From: Faecalibacterium sp.
GTDB taxonomy: Bacteria > Bacillota > Clostridia > Oscillospirales > Ruminococcaceae
NCBI GenBank assembly: GCA_020025795.1
Contig: JAHHRK010000028.1
Coordinates: 1 to 16,772 of the forward strand
Reading direction: 5' to 3'
DNA: 16,772 nucleotides
Of the stretch, positions 1-8,488 are shown in pieces. Each line of letters opens with the position of its first letter. Positions within the stretch are counted from its first letter, which is position 1. Below the pieces are notes generated by a model that saw only the letters and a program-made list of their open reading frames with translations, did no database searches and was not told the DNA's origin. A program made the position numbers and the translations under genes.

Positions 1-201
1 TACCTGTCCAAGGTCACCGGCGTGGCACTGGGCAGCGACGCATTCTTCCCCTTCGGCGACAACATTGAGCGTGCACGCCGTTCCGGCGTTACGGTCATTG
101 TTCAGCCCGGCGGCTCGATCCGTGACCAGCAGGTTATTGACACCTGCAATAAGTATGGCATTGCCATGGCTTTCTGTGGAATTCGTCTGTTCCACCACTA
201 A
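1..201 (+). CDS. purH: PurH C-terminus (AICAR transformylase/IMP cyclohydrolase), 5' partial
   Basis: The frame is open from the first base and ends at TAA 199-201, giving the last 66 residues of bifunctional phosphoribosylaminoimidazolecarboxamide formyltransferase/IMP cyclohydrolase. This cytosolic enzyme carries out the last two steps of de novo IMP synthesis. Recognition rests on the family's C-terminal signature: SDAFFPFGDNIE at residues 12-23 of the fragment, then VIVQPGGSIRDQQVID, then GIAMAFCGIRLFHH at the very end, close to the usual GVRHFRH ending. The AICAR transformylase domain occupies this end of the protein; the IMP cyclohydrolase domain lies outside the window. The next gene starts 28 nt downstream with no terminator between, and purD and purL follow, so it belongs to a purine operon. 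Confidence 0.96.
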   Translation, partial: YLSKVTGVALGSDAFFPFGDNIERARRSGVTVIVQPGGSIRDQQVIDTCNKYGIAMAFCGIRLFHH

Positions 202-229
202 TTCTTTAGAATATTGAGGACTTGATTCT

Positions 230-2329
230 ATGCCCACTTCGCAACCCACGAAAAAACAGCTGCCTCGTCTGCCGCTGATCTGCTACGGAATCACAATTTG
301 CCTTTTGGCTGTGACGCTGCTGCTGTATACGCGTTGCGGTGCAAGCGCTTTGCCGGCTGTATGGGTCTGGGGCGCTGCTGCTTTGGCTGTGTATGGACCA
401 GGCAGCGCACTGCGTGTCCGGCTTTGTCCGGATGCACCGGAGAGCTTGAACCCTGTGTTGAATGTGGTCTTTGGCGGTGCAGCGTTTGCGCTGGTCACAT
501 TGCTGTCCAGTGCTACCGGGTTGCACTGGCTTTTGTGGGTATGGGTGGCTTTTGGCTGGGGCCTTTGGGCCATGCAGCACCGAAAAGGTGCGCATCAGCT
601 GAAATGCCCGAATCAGGAAATCTGGATTTTAGCTGTTATTGCAGCGGTTTACATTTTGCTGAACGCCCTGTGGGCGACCCGGTATCTGCACCCGTCGGTT
701 GCGTCGGTGGCGCGACCCAGCCAGGATTTCTTCTGGAACCTGGGCAACACCGAAAGTCTTTTGTCAGGCTTTCCCATGGCGGATTTGCGCGTGGACGGCG
801 TAACGGTCAGCTATCATTTCCTGACTGAACTGTGGGGTGCAGGCTTGTGTATGCTTACCCGGATGCCTGCTTATGATGTGGTTGCCTTTTATGGCTATGC
901 ACCCATCGTAGTGGCAATGGTCGTGTGCCTGTACAGCCTGGGCAAGGCGCTGTGGAGCGAGAATGCTTCCATTCGTCCCTTGCTGCTGACGTCCATGCCG
1001 TTGTGGCTGGGCTGCGTCAGCCTGTGGAAGGTGATGGCAAACGGCACCGGTCGCTTTGGCAATGTAATGGCCCTGTATGTGGTTTCCAACATCAATGGAC
1101 AGGCCACTGCCTTTTTGATGCTGGCCGCATTTTTCGCTGTGTTTGCTGTTTTGGAGCAAAGCAGCTGGAACGCGCCGTCCGGGCTTTGGGCGGCAGCGGT
1201 GGCAGGCTTTTACCTGCTGGTGTTTGCCAAGAGTCCCCAGGCCGCAATACTGGCGCTGGCTCTGGTCTGTGCTTTTGTAGTGCGAGCCATTGGCGGCGCG
1301 CGTACCAAACGGCGCGCTTCTACTGGGCTTGTTTGGTTTTTCTTCCTGGTGCCGCTGGGCTTCTGGCTGGTGTATGTACTGTGCTTTTCCGCCGGTGCAG
1401 ATTCCAGTATGTCCTTCTCTTTGACAGGCACCTTGAATCTGTACTTTTTTGCCAGCATTTTGCAGGCACTGCGAATTCGCTTCGCCAGCCTGTGGATGGC
1501 TTTTCTGCCGGTTTTGTGGCTGGCACAGTCTTTGCTGGCAGCACCTGCAGCCTTCTGCGTGTGGGTTGTGTGTGCCGTGCAGGACTTGTTCCATCTGGGC
1601 AAGGTGAGTGCGCAGCGCCTGACCTGGCACGCCTGCATTGTGGGCGGTCTGACCGCATTTTTCTGGTTTGACCATTATTCTTCCAGCCAGTTGTATTTCT
1701 TCATTCTGGCACTGTTCTGCCTGGGTCTGGTTTTGCTGGACCGCTTGCCGGAGCTGTGGCACAAGCTTTCCGTCTGCCGTGGTAAAGTTACGACATGGCT
1801 GGCGCGTGTGGCAAAAGCCGGCTGTGCAGTGCTGCTGGCAGTGGGCTGCGCAACGAATCTGCTGCTTTGTGTGTGGCTGGTCCGCACCGCACCTGCCCAG
1901 CTGGCAGGTGGCACCCCGGACGAGCGCTATTATCCGCTGACCGCACAGGAAGAAGCAGCTTGCGCCTGGCTGGCAGAAAATATGGAAGAAGATGCGCTGT
2001 TTGCCACCAATCGAATGCACACCGGTACAGCACTGGAAGGCCTTTCCAACGTGTACACCGGACTTTCGGGGCGGCAGGCTTACTGCGAGAGCTTTAAGTA
2101 CGCAGTGTCCAATATGGGCGATCATGCCGGCGATGTGATGACGCGCTATGAGCAGATGTGCCGCATCTTTGCGCCGGATACCACTGAAGAAGAATTGAAA
2201 CAGCTTTGCCGGGAAACCGGCGTGACCTATCTCGTGTATCATGCGCTTTCCGAGGGCAGCGATACACAGCTGAACTGTTTTGAACAGGTTTATCAATCGG
2301 ATGTCATCTCTATTTACAAAGTAGCGTAA
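230..2329 (+). CDS. Polytopic membrane protein, GT-C glycosyltransferase-like, within the purine operon
   Basis: This is a 699-residue integral membrane protein of unconfirmed function. Many hydrophobic segments are visible between about residues 15 and 552 (for example near 18-33, 39-56, 76-110, 131-148, 218-240, 283-308, 318-352, 367-388, 419-450, 468-480, 488-503, 530-551). A soluble tail of about 145 residues follows, ending in GVTYLVYHALSEG and a closing strand. The loop near 165-197 (QDFFWNLGNTESLLSGFP, then SYHF) resembles the first extracytoplasmic loop of GT-C lipid-phosphosugar glycosyltransferases, where an acidic residue (here perhaps D166) is catalytic. The many-TM plus small C-terminal domain layout fits that fold. 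The start is set by GAGGA at 216-220. The gene sits 28 nt after purH and 16 nt before purD, so it is probably cotranscribed with them. Alternatives are a transporter or another envelope protein. The GT-C assignment is inference; the membrane nature is clear. Confidence 0.8.
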   Translation: MPTSQPTKKQLPRLPLICYGITICLLAVTLLLYTRCGASALPAVWVWGAAALAVYGPGSALRVRLCPDAPESLNPVLNVVFGGAAFALVTLLSSATGLHWLLWVWVAFGWGLWAMQHRKGAHQLKCPNQEIWILAVIAAVYILLNALWATRYLHPSVASVARPSQDFFWNLGNTESLLSGFPMADLRVDGVTVSYHFLTELWGAGLCMLTRMPAYDVVAFYGYAPIVVAMVVCLYSLGKALWSENASIRPLLLTSMPLWLGCVSLWKVMANGTGRFGNVMALYVVSNINGQATAFLMLAAFFAVFAVLEQSSWNAPSGLWAAAVAGFYLLVFAKSPQAAILALALVCAFVVRAIGGARTKRRASTGLVWFFFLVPLGFWLVYVLCFSAGADSSMSFSLTGTLNLYFFASILQALRIRFASLWMAFLPVLWLAQSLLAAPAAFCVWVVCAVQDLFHLGKVSAQRLTWHACIVGGLTAFFWFDHYSSSQLYFFILALFCLGLVLLDRLPELWHKLSVCRGKVTTWLARVAKAGCAVLLAVGCATNLLLCVWLVRTAPAQLAGGTPDERYYPLTAQEEAACAWLAENMEEDALFATNRMHTGTALEGLSNVYTGLSGRQAYCESFKYAVSNMGDHAGDVMTRYEQMCRIFAPDTTEEELKQLCRETGVTYLVYHALSEGSDTQLNCFEQVYQSDVISIYKVA

Positions 2330-2345
2330 AGGAGTGCTGAAAATC

Positions 2346-3647
2346 ATGAAGATCCTTGTTGTAGGTGGCGGCGGCCGTGAGCACGCCATCATCAAAGCTC
2401 TGAAAAAAAGCCCCGACTGCACTGAAATCTGGTGCGCACCGGGCAACGGTGGTATCGCTTGCGATGCCATTTGCAAAGACATCAAAGCCACAGATGTGGA
2501 CGCGATGGTAGCATTTGCAGCAGAAGAAAAATTTGATTATGTGGTTGTTGCACAGGACGACCCGCTGGCTCTGGGCATGGTGGACGAACTGGCAAAGGTC
2601 GGTATTCCTGCTTTTGGCCCAGACAAGGCCGCAGCCCGCATCGAAGCATCCAAGGTTTTCTCCAAGAACCTGATGCAGAAGTACGGCATCCCCACCGCTG
2701 GTTATGCCGTGTTCGATGATCCTGCCAGCGTAATGGATTATATCCGCAGCCAGGGCAAGTACCCGGTTGTCATTAAGGCCGACGGCCTGGCACTGGGCAA
2801 GGGCGTTCTGATCTGCGAAAACGAAGCTGAGGCCGAAGCCGGCGTGCGTGAAATCATGCTGGACAAGAAGTTCGGTGCATCTGGCAACAACGTGGTCGTG
2901 GAAGAATTCCTGACCGGCCCCGAAGTTTCCGTCCTGGCCTTTACCGATGGCAAGACCCTGAAGCCGATGGTTTCCAGCATGGACCACAAGCGCGCAGGTG
3001 ATAACGATACCGGCCTGAACACCGGCGGTATGGGTACGGTTGCACCCAACCCCTACTACACCCCCGCAATGGCAGAGCGCTGCATGGAAGAAATCTTCCT
3101 GCCCACTATCCGTGCCATGCAGGAAGAAGGCTGCCCCTTCCACGGCTGCCTGTACTTTGGCCTGATGCTGACGCCGAATGGCCCCAAGGTGATCGAGTAC
3201 AACTGCCGCTTCGGCGACCCGGAAACTCAGGTGGTTCTGCCGTTGCTGGAAAGCGATTTGCTCAAGATCATGCGTGCTACCACGGACGAGACCCTGGCAG
3301 ATGTGGAGGTAAAGTTCTCCAATGGTGCCGCAGCTTGTGTAATTCTGGCTTCCGGCGGATACCCGGTTGCTTATGAAAAGAACAAGGAAATCGAAGGCCT
3401 GGAAAATGGTCAGCTGGCACAGCCCATGGACGGCGTGACCGTGTACCATTCCGGCACCGCACAGAAGGATGGCAAGCTGGTTACGGCTGGCGGCCGTGTG
3501 CTGGGCGTCAGCGCAACCGCAGCGGATCTGCCCGCAGCACTGAAGAAAGCATACGCTGCCTGCGAAACCATTCGCTTTGAAAAGATGCACAAGCGTACCG
3601 ACATTGGCGCCCGCGCCCTGAAAGCGCTGGAAGCCCAAAACGTATAA
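2346..3647 (+). CDS. purD: Phosphoribosylamine-glycine ligase (GAR synthetase)
   Basis: The product is 433 residues, normal for PurD. It joins 5-phosphoribosylamine and glycine using ATP, the second step of de novo purine synthesis, in the cytosol. The N-terminus MKILVVGGGGREHAI is the family signature. An ATP-grasp domain follows, with KADGLALGKG at about 144-153 and the metal-binding NCRFGDPETQ at about 286-295. VVAQDDPLALGMVDEL near 67-82 is the clostridial variant of the more common GPEAPL motif. The frame can be extended to GTG at 2334, but the ribosome binding site AAAGGAG (2328-2334) overlaps that codon, so ATG 2346 is the real start. It begins 16 nt after the membrane protein and ends 21 nt before purL. 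No codon TTA, CTA or TCA occurs in the gene. Confidence 0.97.
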   Translation: MKILVVGGGGREHAIIKALKKSPDCTEIWCAPGNGGIACDAICKDIKATDVDAMVAFAAEEKFDYVVVAQDDPLALGMVDELAKVGIPAFGPDKAAARIEASKVFSKNLMQKYGIPTAGYAVFDDPASVMDYIRSQGKYPVVIKADGLALGKGVLICENEAEAEAGVREIMLDKKFGASGNNVVVEEFLTGPEVSVLAFTDGKTLKPMVSSMDHKRAGDNDTGLNTGGMGTVAPNPYYTPAMAERCMEEIFLPTIRAMQEEGCPFHGCLYFGLMLTPNGPKVIEYNCRFGDPETQVVLPLLESDLLKIMRATTDETLADVEVKFSNGAAACVILASGGYPVAYEKNKEIEGLENGQLAQPMDGVTVYHSGTAQKDGKLVTAGGRVLGVSATAADLPAALKKAYAACETIRFEKMHKRTDIGARALKALEAQNV

Positions 3648-3668
3648 ACACGGAGGAGATGTGCGATT

Positions 3669-6600
3669 ATGGTATATCGTATTTATGTGGAAAAGAAATC
3701 CGGCTTCGACGGCGAGGCCCAGGGTCTGAAGGAAGAGCTCATCAGCCTGCTGGGTATTGAGCACCTGACCAGCCTGCGCCTGCTGAACCGCTACGACGTG
3801 GAAGGCATTTCCCCGGAGCTGTTTACCCAGTGCAGCACCACCGTGTTCAGTGAGCCGCCGGTGGATCACATTTACAGCCAGCTGCCGGCACATGACGGCG
3901 TGGCATTTGCTGTGGAATATCTGCCCGGCCAGTTTGACCAGCGCGCAGATTCTGCTTCTGAGTGCATCCAGCTGATCAGCCAGGGCGACCGCCCGCTGGT
4001 GCGCTCCGCACGCGTTTACCTGCTGGAAGGCGCTTTGACCGACGAGGAGCTGGCAGCCATCAAGAAGTATGTCATCAACCCCGTGGAAGCACGCGAAGCA
4101 AACCTGGAAGAAAAAGAAACCCTGAAGATGGAATATGCAGTACCCACCGAGGTTGCTGTGCTGAACGGCTTCAACGAGCTGGACGCAGCAGGCCTGAGCG
4201 AGTTCCGCTGCAAGCAGGGTCTGGCTATGGACGATGGCGACATCGCATTCTGCCAGCAGTACTTCCGTACCGAGCAGCGTGACCCCACCATCACCGAAAT
4301 CAAGATGATCGACACTTACTGGTCCGATCACTGCCGCCACACCACCTTCGGCACCATCCTGGACGATGTTCAGATCGACGATGAAGTTGTGCAGGCTGCT
4401 TTCGAGCGTTATATGGCTCTGCGTACCGAGCTGGGCCGCGAGAACAAGCCCCGCTGCATGATGGATATGGGTACCATTGGTGCCAAGGCACTGAAGAAGC
4501 GCGGCATCCTGAAGAACCTGGACGAGTCCGAGGAAATCAATGCCTGCACCGTCAAGATCAAGTGCGATGTGGACGGCGAAGATCAGGACTGGCTGTTCCT
4601 GTTTAAGAACGAGACCCACAACCACCCCACCGAAATCGAGCCGTTCGGCGGTGCAGCTACCTGCATCGGCGGCGCAATCCGTGACCCCCTGTCCGGCCGC
4701 AGCTATGTATATCAGGCAATGCGCGTGACCGGCGCAGGCGATCCGCTGGTTCCTGTTTCCGAAACTTTGGAAGGCAAGCTGCCCCAGCGCAAGCTGGTTA
4801 CCACCGCAGCTGCTGGCTATTCCAGCTACGGCAACCAGATCGGTCTGGCTACCGGCCAGGTCAACGAGCTGTATCACCCCGGCTATGTGGCAAAGCGTAT
4901 GGAGATCGGTGCTGTTGTGGGCGCTACTCCTGCTGACCATGTGCGCCGCGAGTGCCCGGCACCCGGCGACGTGATCGTTCTGCTGGGCGGCCGCACCGGC
5001 CGCGACGGCATCGGCGGTGCAACCGGTTCTTCCAAGGCACACAAGCTGGAGAGCCTGGAAACTTGCGGTGCAGAAGTGCAGAAGGGCAATGCCCCCATCG
5101 AGCGCAAGCTGCAGCGCCTGTTCCGCCGCAAGGACGCCTGCGAAATGATCAAGCGCTGCAACGACTTCGGTGCAGGCGGCGTTTCTGTTGCAATCGGTGA
5201 GCTGGCAGACGGTCTGCACATCGACCTGAACAAGGTTACCAAGAAGTATGACGGCCTGGACGGCACCGAACTGGCAATTTCCGAAAGCCAGGAGCGTATG
5301 GCTGTGGCACTGGCTCCCGAAGATGTGGATGCTTTCATCGCCATTGCACACGAAGAAAACCTGGAGGCTACCCCGGTGGCAAGCGTTACCGAGCAGGCTC
5401 GTCTGGTTATGGACTGGAACGGCAAGTCCATCGTCAATATCAGCCGTGAATTCCTGAACTCCAACGGTGCAGAAAAGCACCAGAACGTACATGTGCTGCG
5501 CGGCACCACCTGGCAGCCCCAGTGGGCAGGCGAGAGCTTCGGCGAAAAGATGAACAACATGGTCAGCGACCTGAACGTCTGCAGCCAGAAGGGCCTGTCT
5601 GAGCGCTTTGACTCCACCATCGGCGCAGCTACCGTGCTGATGCCCTTCGGCGGCGAGCGCCAGCTGACCCCCGAAATGTCCATGGTTGCAAAGCTGCCCG
5701 TTGATGGCGAAACCACCACTTGCAGCGGCATGGCATGGGGCTTCAATCCGTATCTGATGAGCGCAGACCAGTACCGCGGCGCACTGATCAGCGTTGTGGA
5801 AAGCGTCACCAAGCTGGTGGCATCTGGCTTCCGCTACGAGGACGCTTATCTGACCTTCCAGGAATACTTTGAGCGCCTGAACGATACCCCCGAGCGCTGG
5901 GGCAAGCCGCTGGCTGCTCTGCTGGGCGCACTGGACGCACAGATTGGCCTGGGCGTTGGTTCCATCGGCGGCAAGGACAGCATGTCCGGCAGCTTTGAAG
6001 GCCTGGACGTTCCTCCCACGCTGGTTAGCTTTGCTACCGCTGTGGGCAAGACCCAGTATGTGACCACCGCAGCATTCCAGCACAAGGGCAGCACCGTTTG
6101 CCTGTTCAGCCCAGACTATGTGGATGGCCTGGTGCCGGATCTGGAAAGCCAGAAGAAGGTCTACGAGACCATTGAAAAGCTGATTCGCGACGGTGCAGTT
6201 CGCTCTGCATCCAGCGTGGGCTACGGCGGCATTGCCGAAGCACTGTTCAAGATGGGCCTGGGTAACCAGATCGGTTTTGCAGCAGACGAAAGCGTCGAGA
6301 TGGAAGAGCTGTTCCGCCCGATGTACGGCAGCTTCGTTGTGGAAATGGCTGAGGATGTCAGCATGGGCCGCGTTCTGGGCAAGACCACCGAAAGCTACAC
6401 CTTCACCGCTTGCGGCGAAGAACTGAACAGCGCTGCACTGCAGGAGCTGTGGGAAAGCAAGCTGGAGCCTGTGTTCCCGTACCGCAAGCAGGGCGCTACC
6501 GTGCAGAAGCTGAACGGCGCACTGGATGCACCGGCTGCTCCGCACATTGGCATTGCCAAGCCCAAGGTCATCATCCCCGTATTCCCCGGCACTAACTGCG

Positions 6601-7358
6601 AATACGACACCGCTCGTGCTTACCGCCGTGCTGGTGCTGACGCAAAGATCCTGGTCGTCAACAACCTGACCCCCGCTGCTGTTGCAGAAAGCTGCGAAGC
6701 ACTGGTCAAGGCAATCGACGAGAGTCAGATCGTGATGCTGCCCGGTGGCTTCTCCGGCGGCGACGAGCCGGACGGCAGTGCAAAGTTCATCGCCAGCTTC
6801 TTCCGCAATCCTGCGGTTACCGAAGCAGTCCGCCGCCTGCTGCAGCAGCGTGACGGCCTGATGATGGGTATCTGCAACGGCTTCCAGGCTTTGATCAAGC
6901 TGGGCCTGGTGCCTTACGGCGATATTCGTCCCATCACTGAGGACGACGCAACCCTGACCTTCAACACCATTGGCCGCCACCAGAGCATGCTGGTTCGCAC
7001 CCGCATCGCATCCAACGGCAGCCCCTGGCTGTCCAAGTGCGAGCTGGGCGAGGAGCACACCATCGCGATCAGCCACGGCGAAGGCCGCTTCGTGGCAAAC
7101 GATGAGCTGCTGGCTAAGCTGGTCCTGAACGGTCAGATTGCTACCCAGTATGTGGATCTGAACGGTGAGCCCACCATGGATCGCCGCTTCAACCCCAACG
7201 GCAGTGTGATGGCTATCGAAGGCATCACCAGCCCGGACGGCCGTGTCTTTGGTAAGATGGGTCACTCCGAGCGCAGCGCCGATATGCTGTACAAGAACGT
7301 TCCCGGCAACAAGTATCAGCCGCTGTTTGAGGCTGGCGTAGAGTACTTCAAGCTGTAA
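3669..7358 (+). CDS. purL: Phosphoribosylformylglycinamidine synthase, single-chain (PurS/PurL/PurQ fused)
   Basis: This 1229-residue single-chain FGAM synthase converts FGAR, glutamine and ATP to FGAM, the fourth step of purine synthesis. Bacillus-type organisms split it into PurS, PurL and PurQ; here all parts lie in one chain. A PurS-like N-terminal part covers roughly residues 1-145. The synthetase core carries TYWSDHCRH (216-224) and KNETHNHPTEIEPFGG (from about 313). The C-terminal class I glutaminase starts near 965 with FPGTNCEYD (972-980), has nucleophile Cys1069 in GICNGFQ, and has His1136 and Glu1138 in SHGEGRF, so the amidotransferase looks active. Length matches the clostridial single-chain form (about 1230-1260) rather than the proteobacterial one (about 1300). 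The start is supported by GGAGGAG at 3652-3658. It is the last gene of the operon, followed by a hairpin terminator. Codons TTA, CTA and TCA are absent. Confidence 0.97.
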   Translation: MVYRIYVEKKSGFDGEAQGLKEELISLLGIEHLTSLRLLNRYDVEGISPELFTQCSTTVFSEPPVDHIYSQLPAHDGVAFAVEYLPGQFDQRADSASECIQLISQGDRPLVRSARVYLLEGALTDEELAAIKKYVINPVEAREANLEEKETLKMEYAVPTEVAVLNGFNELDAAGLSEFRCKQGLAMDDGDIAFCQQYFRTEQRDPTITEIKMIDTYWSDHCRHTTFGTILDDVQIDDEVVQAAFERYMALRTELGRENKPRCMMDMGTIGAKALKKRGILKNLDESEEINACTVKIKCDVDGEDQDWLFLFKNETHNHPTEIEPFGGAATCIGGAIRDPLSGRSYVYQAMRVTGAGDPLVPVSETLEGKLPQRKLVTTAAAGYSSYGNQIGLATGQVNELYHPGYVAKRMEIGAVVGATPADHVRRECPAPGDVIVLLGGRTGRDGIGGATGSSKAHKLESLETCGAEVQKGNAPIERKLQRLFRRKDACEMIKRCNDFGAGGVSVAIGELADGLHIDLNKVTKKYDGLDGTELAISESQERMAVALAPEDVDAFIAIAHEENLEATPVASVTEQARLVMDWNGKSIVNISREFLNSNGAEKHQNVHVLRGTTWQPQWAGESFGEKMNNMVSDLNVCSQKGLSERFDSTIGAATVLMPFGGERQLTPEMSMVAKLPVDGETTTCSGMAWGFNPYLMSADQYRGALISVVESVTKLVASGFRYEDAYLTFQEYFERLNDTPERWGKPLAALLGALDAQIGLGVGSIGGKDSMSGSFEGLDVPPTLVSFATAVGKTQYVTTAAFQHKGSTVCLFSPDYVDGLVPDLESQKKVYETIEKLIRDGAVRSASSVGYGGIAEALFKMGLGNQIGFAADESVEMEELFRPMYGSFVVEMAEDVSMGRVLGKTTESYTFTACGEELNSAALQELWESKLEPVFPYRKQGATVQKLNGALDAPAAPHIGIAKPKVIIPVFPGTNCEYDTARAYRRAGADAKILVVNNLTPAAVAESCEALVKAIDESQIVMLPGGFSGGDEPDGSAKFIASFFRNPAVTEAVRRLLQQRDGLMMGICNGFQALIKLGLVPYGDIRPITEDDATLTFNTIGRHQSMLVRTRIASNGSPWLSKCELGEEHTIAISHGEGRFVANDELLAKLVLNGQIATQYVDLNGEPTMDRRFNPNGSVMAIEGITSPDGRVFGKMGHSERSADMLYKNVPGNKYQPLFEAGVEYFKL

Positions 7359-7384
7359 GCTGCGTACGGGACGCTGGAAGAATA

Positions 7385-7428
7385 AAAGAGAGCGCACCGC
7401 AAATTTTGCGGTGCGCTCTCTTTGTTTT
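7385..7428 (+). terminator. Strong intrinsic terminator of the purine operon
   Basis: A 16-bp perfect stem (7385-7400 with 7408-7423) encloses the loop AAATTTT and is followed by TTTGTTTT. It starts 26 nt after the purL stop. The AAA at the left end means the reverse strand also shows a T-run, but no minus-strand gene ends here. Confidence 0.93.
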
Positions 7429-7466
7429 GCAAGGACTTATAATTTCCACAGAAAAAGCGAAATTGG

Positions 7467-7495
7467 TGGAAAACTGGAAGGCTTTCTGGTAGAAT
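7467..7495 (+). promoter_or_regulatory. Possible promoter of the rsuA-like gene
   Basis: TGGAAA (7467-7472, four of six matches to the -35 consensus), a 17-nt spacer and TAGAAT (7490-7495) preceded by TGG give an extended -10 element. It lies after the purL terminator and about 77 nt before the ATG at 7572. The -35 is weak, so this is a best guess; TATAAT at 7438-7443 lacks a partner -35. Confidence 0.45.
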
Positions 7496-7571
7496 AGAAA
7501 AGATTTCAAAGCGTGCGGTAAAGGCAGGTCCGATTGCCGCAAAGGGTGCTTTGCAGGGGAGAGAAAAGCGT

Positions 7572-8306
7572 ATGGAAACGGTCCGTCTGGATAAATTTTT
7601 GACCCAGGCTTTGGCGATTACCCGCAGCCAGGCCAAAGAGCTTTTATCAAAAGGGCGGGTTACGGTAGATGGTGTGGTGTGCAAAAAAGGCGATACCAAA
7701 ATATCACCTGCGCAAAACGTCATGGCAAACGGCAAAAGCGTATCGGCTGCCGCAGAATATGTCTACCTGATGCTGAATAAGCCCGAAGGCATCGTTTCCG
7801 CCAGCCGCGACCCGCGCGACCAAACAGTAGTGGATTTGGTGGCGGAAGATTTCCCAAGGCGAGAGCTGTTTCCGGCAGGGCGTCTGGACAAGACCAGCAC
7901 GGGCTTTGTGCTGATTACCGACGATGGTACCTTTGCACACGAGATTCTGCACCCGAAACACCATGTCCCCAAAACCTATGTGGTGGGAATCGATACGCCG
8001 CTGACCGAAGAAATGATTCATGGCTTTGAAAGCGGCGTTACCCTGGCAGATGGACAGACAATGGCTCCGGCCAGCGTAAAAGCACTGTCGGACGATGGGC
8101 TTTTGGTGCGTGTTGAGCTGCGGCAGGGTGTTTATCATCAAATCAAGCGGATGTTCGGCGTCTATGGAGCAGGCGTGAATACCTTGCATCGGGACGGCAT
8201 TGGCGGCATTATGCTGGATGAAAAACTGGCACCGGGCCAGTGGCGGCAGTTGACCGAATCGGAAGTGAAAACGATTCGCAGCGCGGCACAGAAAATTTCG
8301 CTTTGA
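7572..8306 (+). CDS. rsuA: 16S rRNA pseudouridine synthase, RsuA type
   Basis: This 244-residue enzyme isomerises a uridine to pseudouridine in rRNA; RsuA acts on U516 of 16S rRNA (E. coli numbering). An S4 RNA-binding domain occupies about residues 1-60 (RLDKFL...RSQAKELLSKGRV). The catalytic domain has GRLDKTSTGF, with catalytic Asp106 in RLD. The C-terminal block QGVYHQIKRMFGVYG, LHRDGIGGIMLDEKLAPGQW and LTESEV follows RsuA more closely than RluB, RluE or RluF, which favours the 16S target. The reading frame runs back to TTG 7551, but AGGGGAG at 7555-7561 is well spaced from ATG 7572, so that start is used. Unlike its neighbours it uses TTA and TCA codons near 7645. It stands alone, between the purL terminator and the promoter of the next gene; no clear terminator follows it. 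Confidence 0.92.
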   Translation: METVRLDKFLTQALAITRSQAKELLSKGRVTVDGVVCKKGDTKISPAQNVMANGKSVSAAAEYVYLMLNKPEGIVSASRDPRDQTVVDLVAEDFPRRELFPAGRLDKTSTGFVLITDDGTFAHEILHPKHHVPKTYVVGIDTPLTEEMIHGFESGVTLADGQTMAPASVKALSDDGLLVRVELRQGVYHQIKRMFGVYGAGVNTLHRDGIGGIMLDEKLAPGQWRQLTESEVKTIRSAAQKISL

Positions 8307-8425
8307 TTACAAAAAAACAACACATTTTCGCGGTAGAGTAAGGGATGGAAACGTTGAAAATTAGCGCTTTTACCCCTTAACATAAATTTTATACAAGAAT
8401 TTCCGCGCTTTTTTGTTAAAATATG

Positions 8426-8454
8426 TTGCGAAATACAATTCCGTTGTGTAAAAT
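8426..8454 (+). promoter_or_regulatory. Promoter of the CdaR/PucR-type regulator
   Basis: TTGCGA (8426-8431), exactly 17 nt, then TAAAAT (8449-8454) match the sigma-A consensus well. Transcription would start near 8461, leaving a leader of about 80 nt before ATG 8541. The surrounding AT-rich stretch stands out against the flanking coding DNA. Confidence 0.75.
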
Positions 8455-8479
8455 ATAGATTGTATAGGAATGGAATTGT
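8435..8479. promoter_or_regulatory. Inverted repeat around the -10, candidate operator
   Basis: ACAATTCC (8435-8442) and its exact reverse complement GGAATTGT (8472-8479) lie 29 nt apart and bracket the -10 box and predicted start site. The left arm lies upstream of the transcript, so the pair cannot be an RNA hairpin and would act as DNA, for example as an autoregulatory operator. Eight-base arms at this spacing could arise by chance. Confidence 0.35.
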
Positions 8480-8488
8480 TCAATATGA

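Noticed and set aside
764..2491. 575-codon minus-strand frame opposite the membrane protein gene
   Set aside because: Codon-aligned shadow; rich in Gln, His and Cys with no domain and no hydrophobic pattern of its own.
2310..7397. 1695-codon open frame on the minus strand opposite purD and purL
   Set aside because: It is codon-aligned with two clearly recognised genes, its translation has an odd His/Cys/Gln/Ala-rich composition with no recognisable domain, and it is explained by absence of TTA, CTA and TCA codons.
7438..7443. Perfect TATAAT just after the purL terminator
   Set aside because: The expected -35 position falls inside the terminator stem and does not resemble TTGACA; the downstream TAGAAT with an extended -10 is a better candidate.
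8339..8379. TAAGGG/CCCTTA inverted repeat after rsuA
   Set aside because: Six-base arms 29 nt apart with a weak interior and no T-run; not enough for a terminator or operator.
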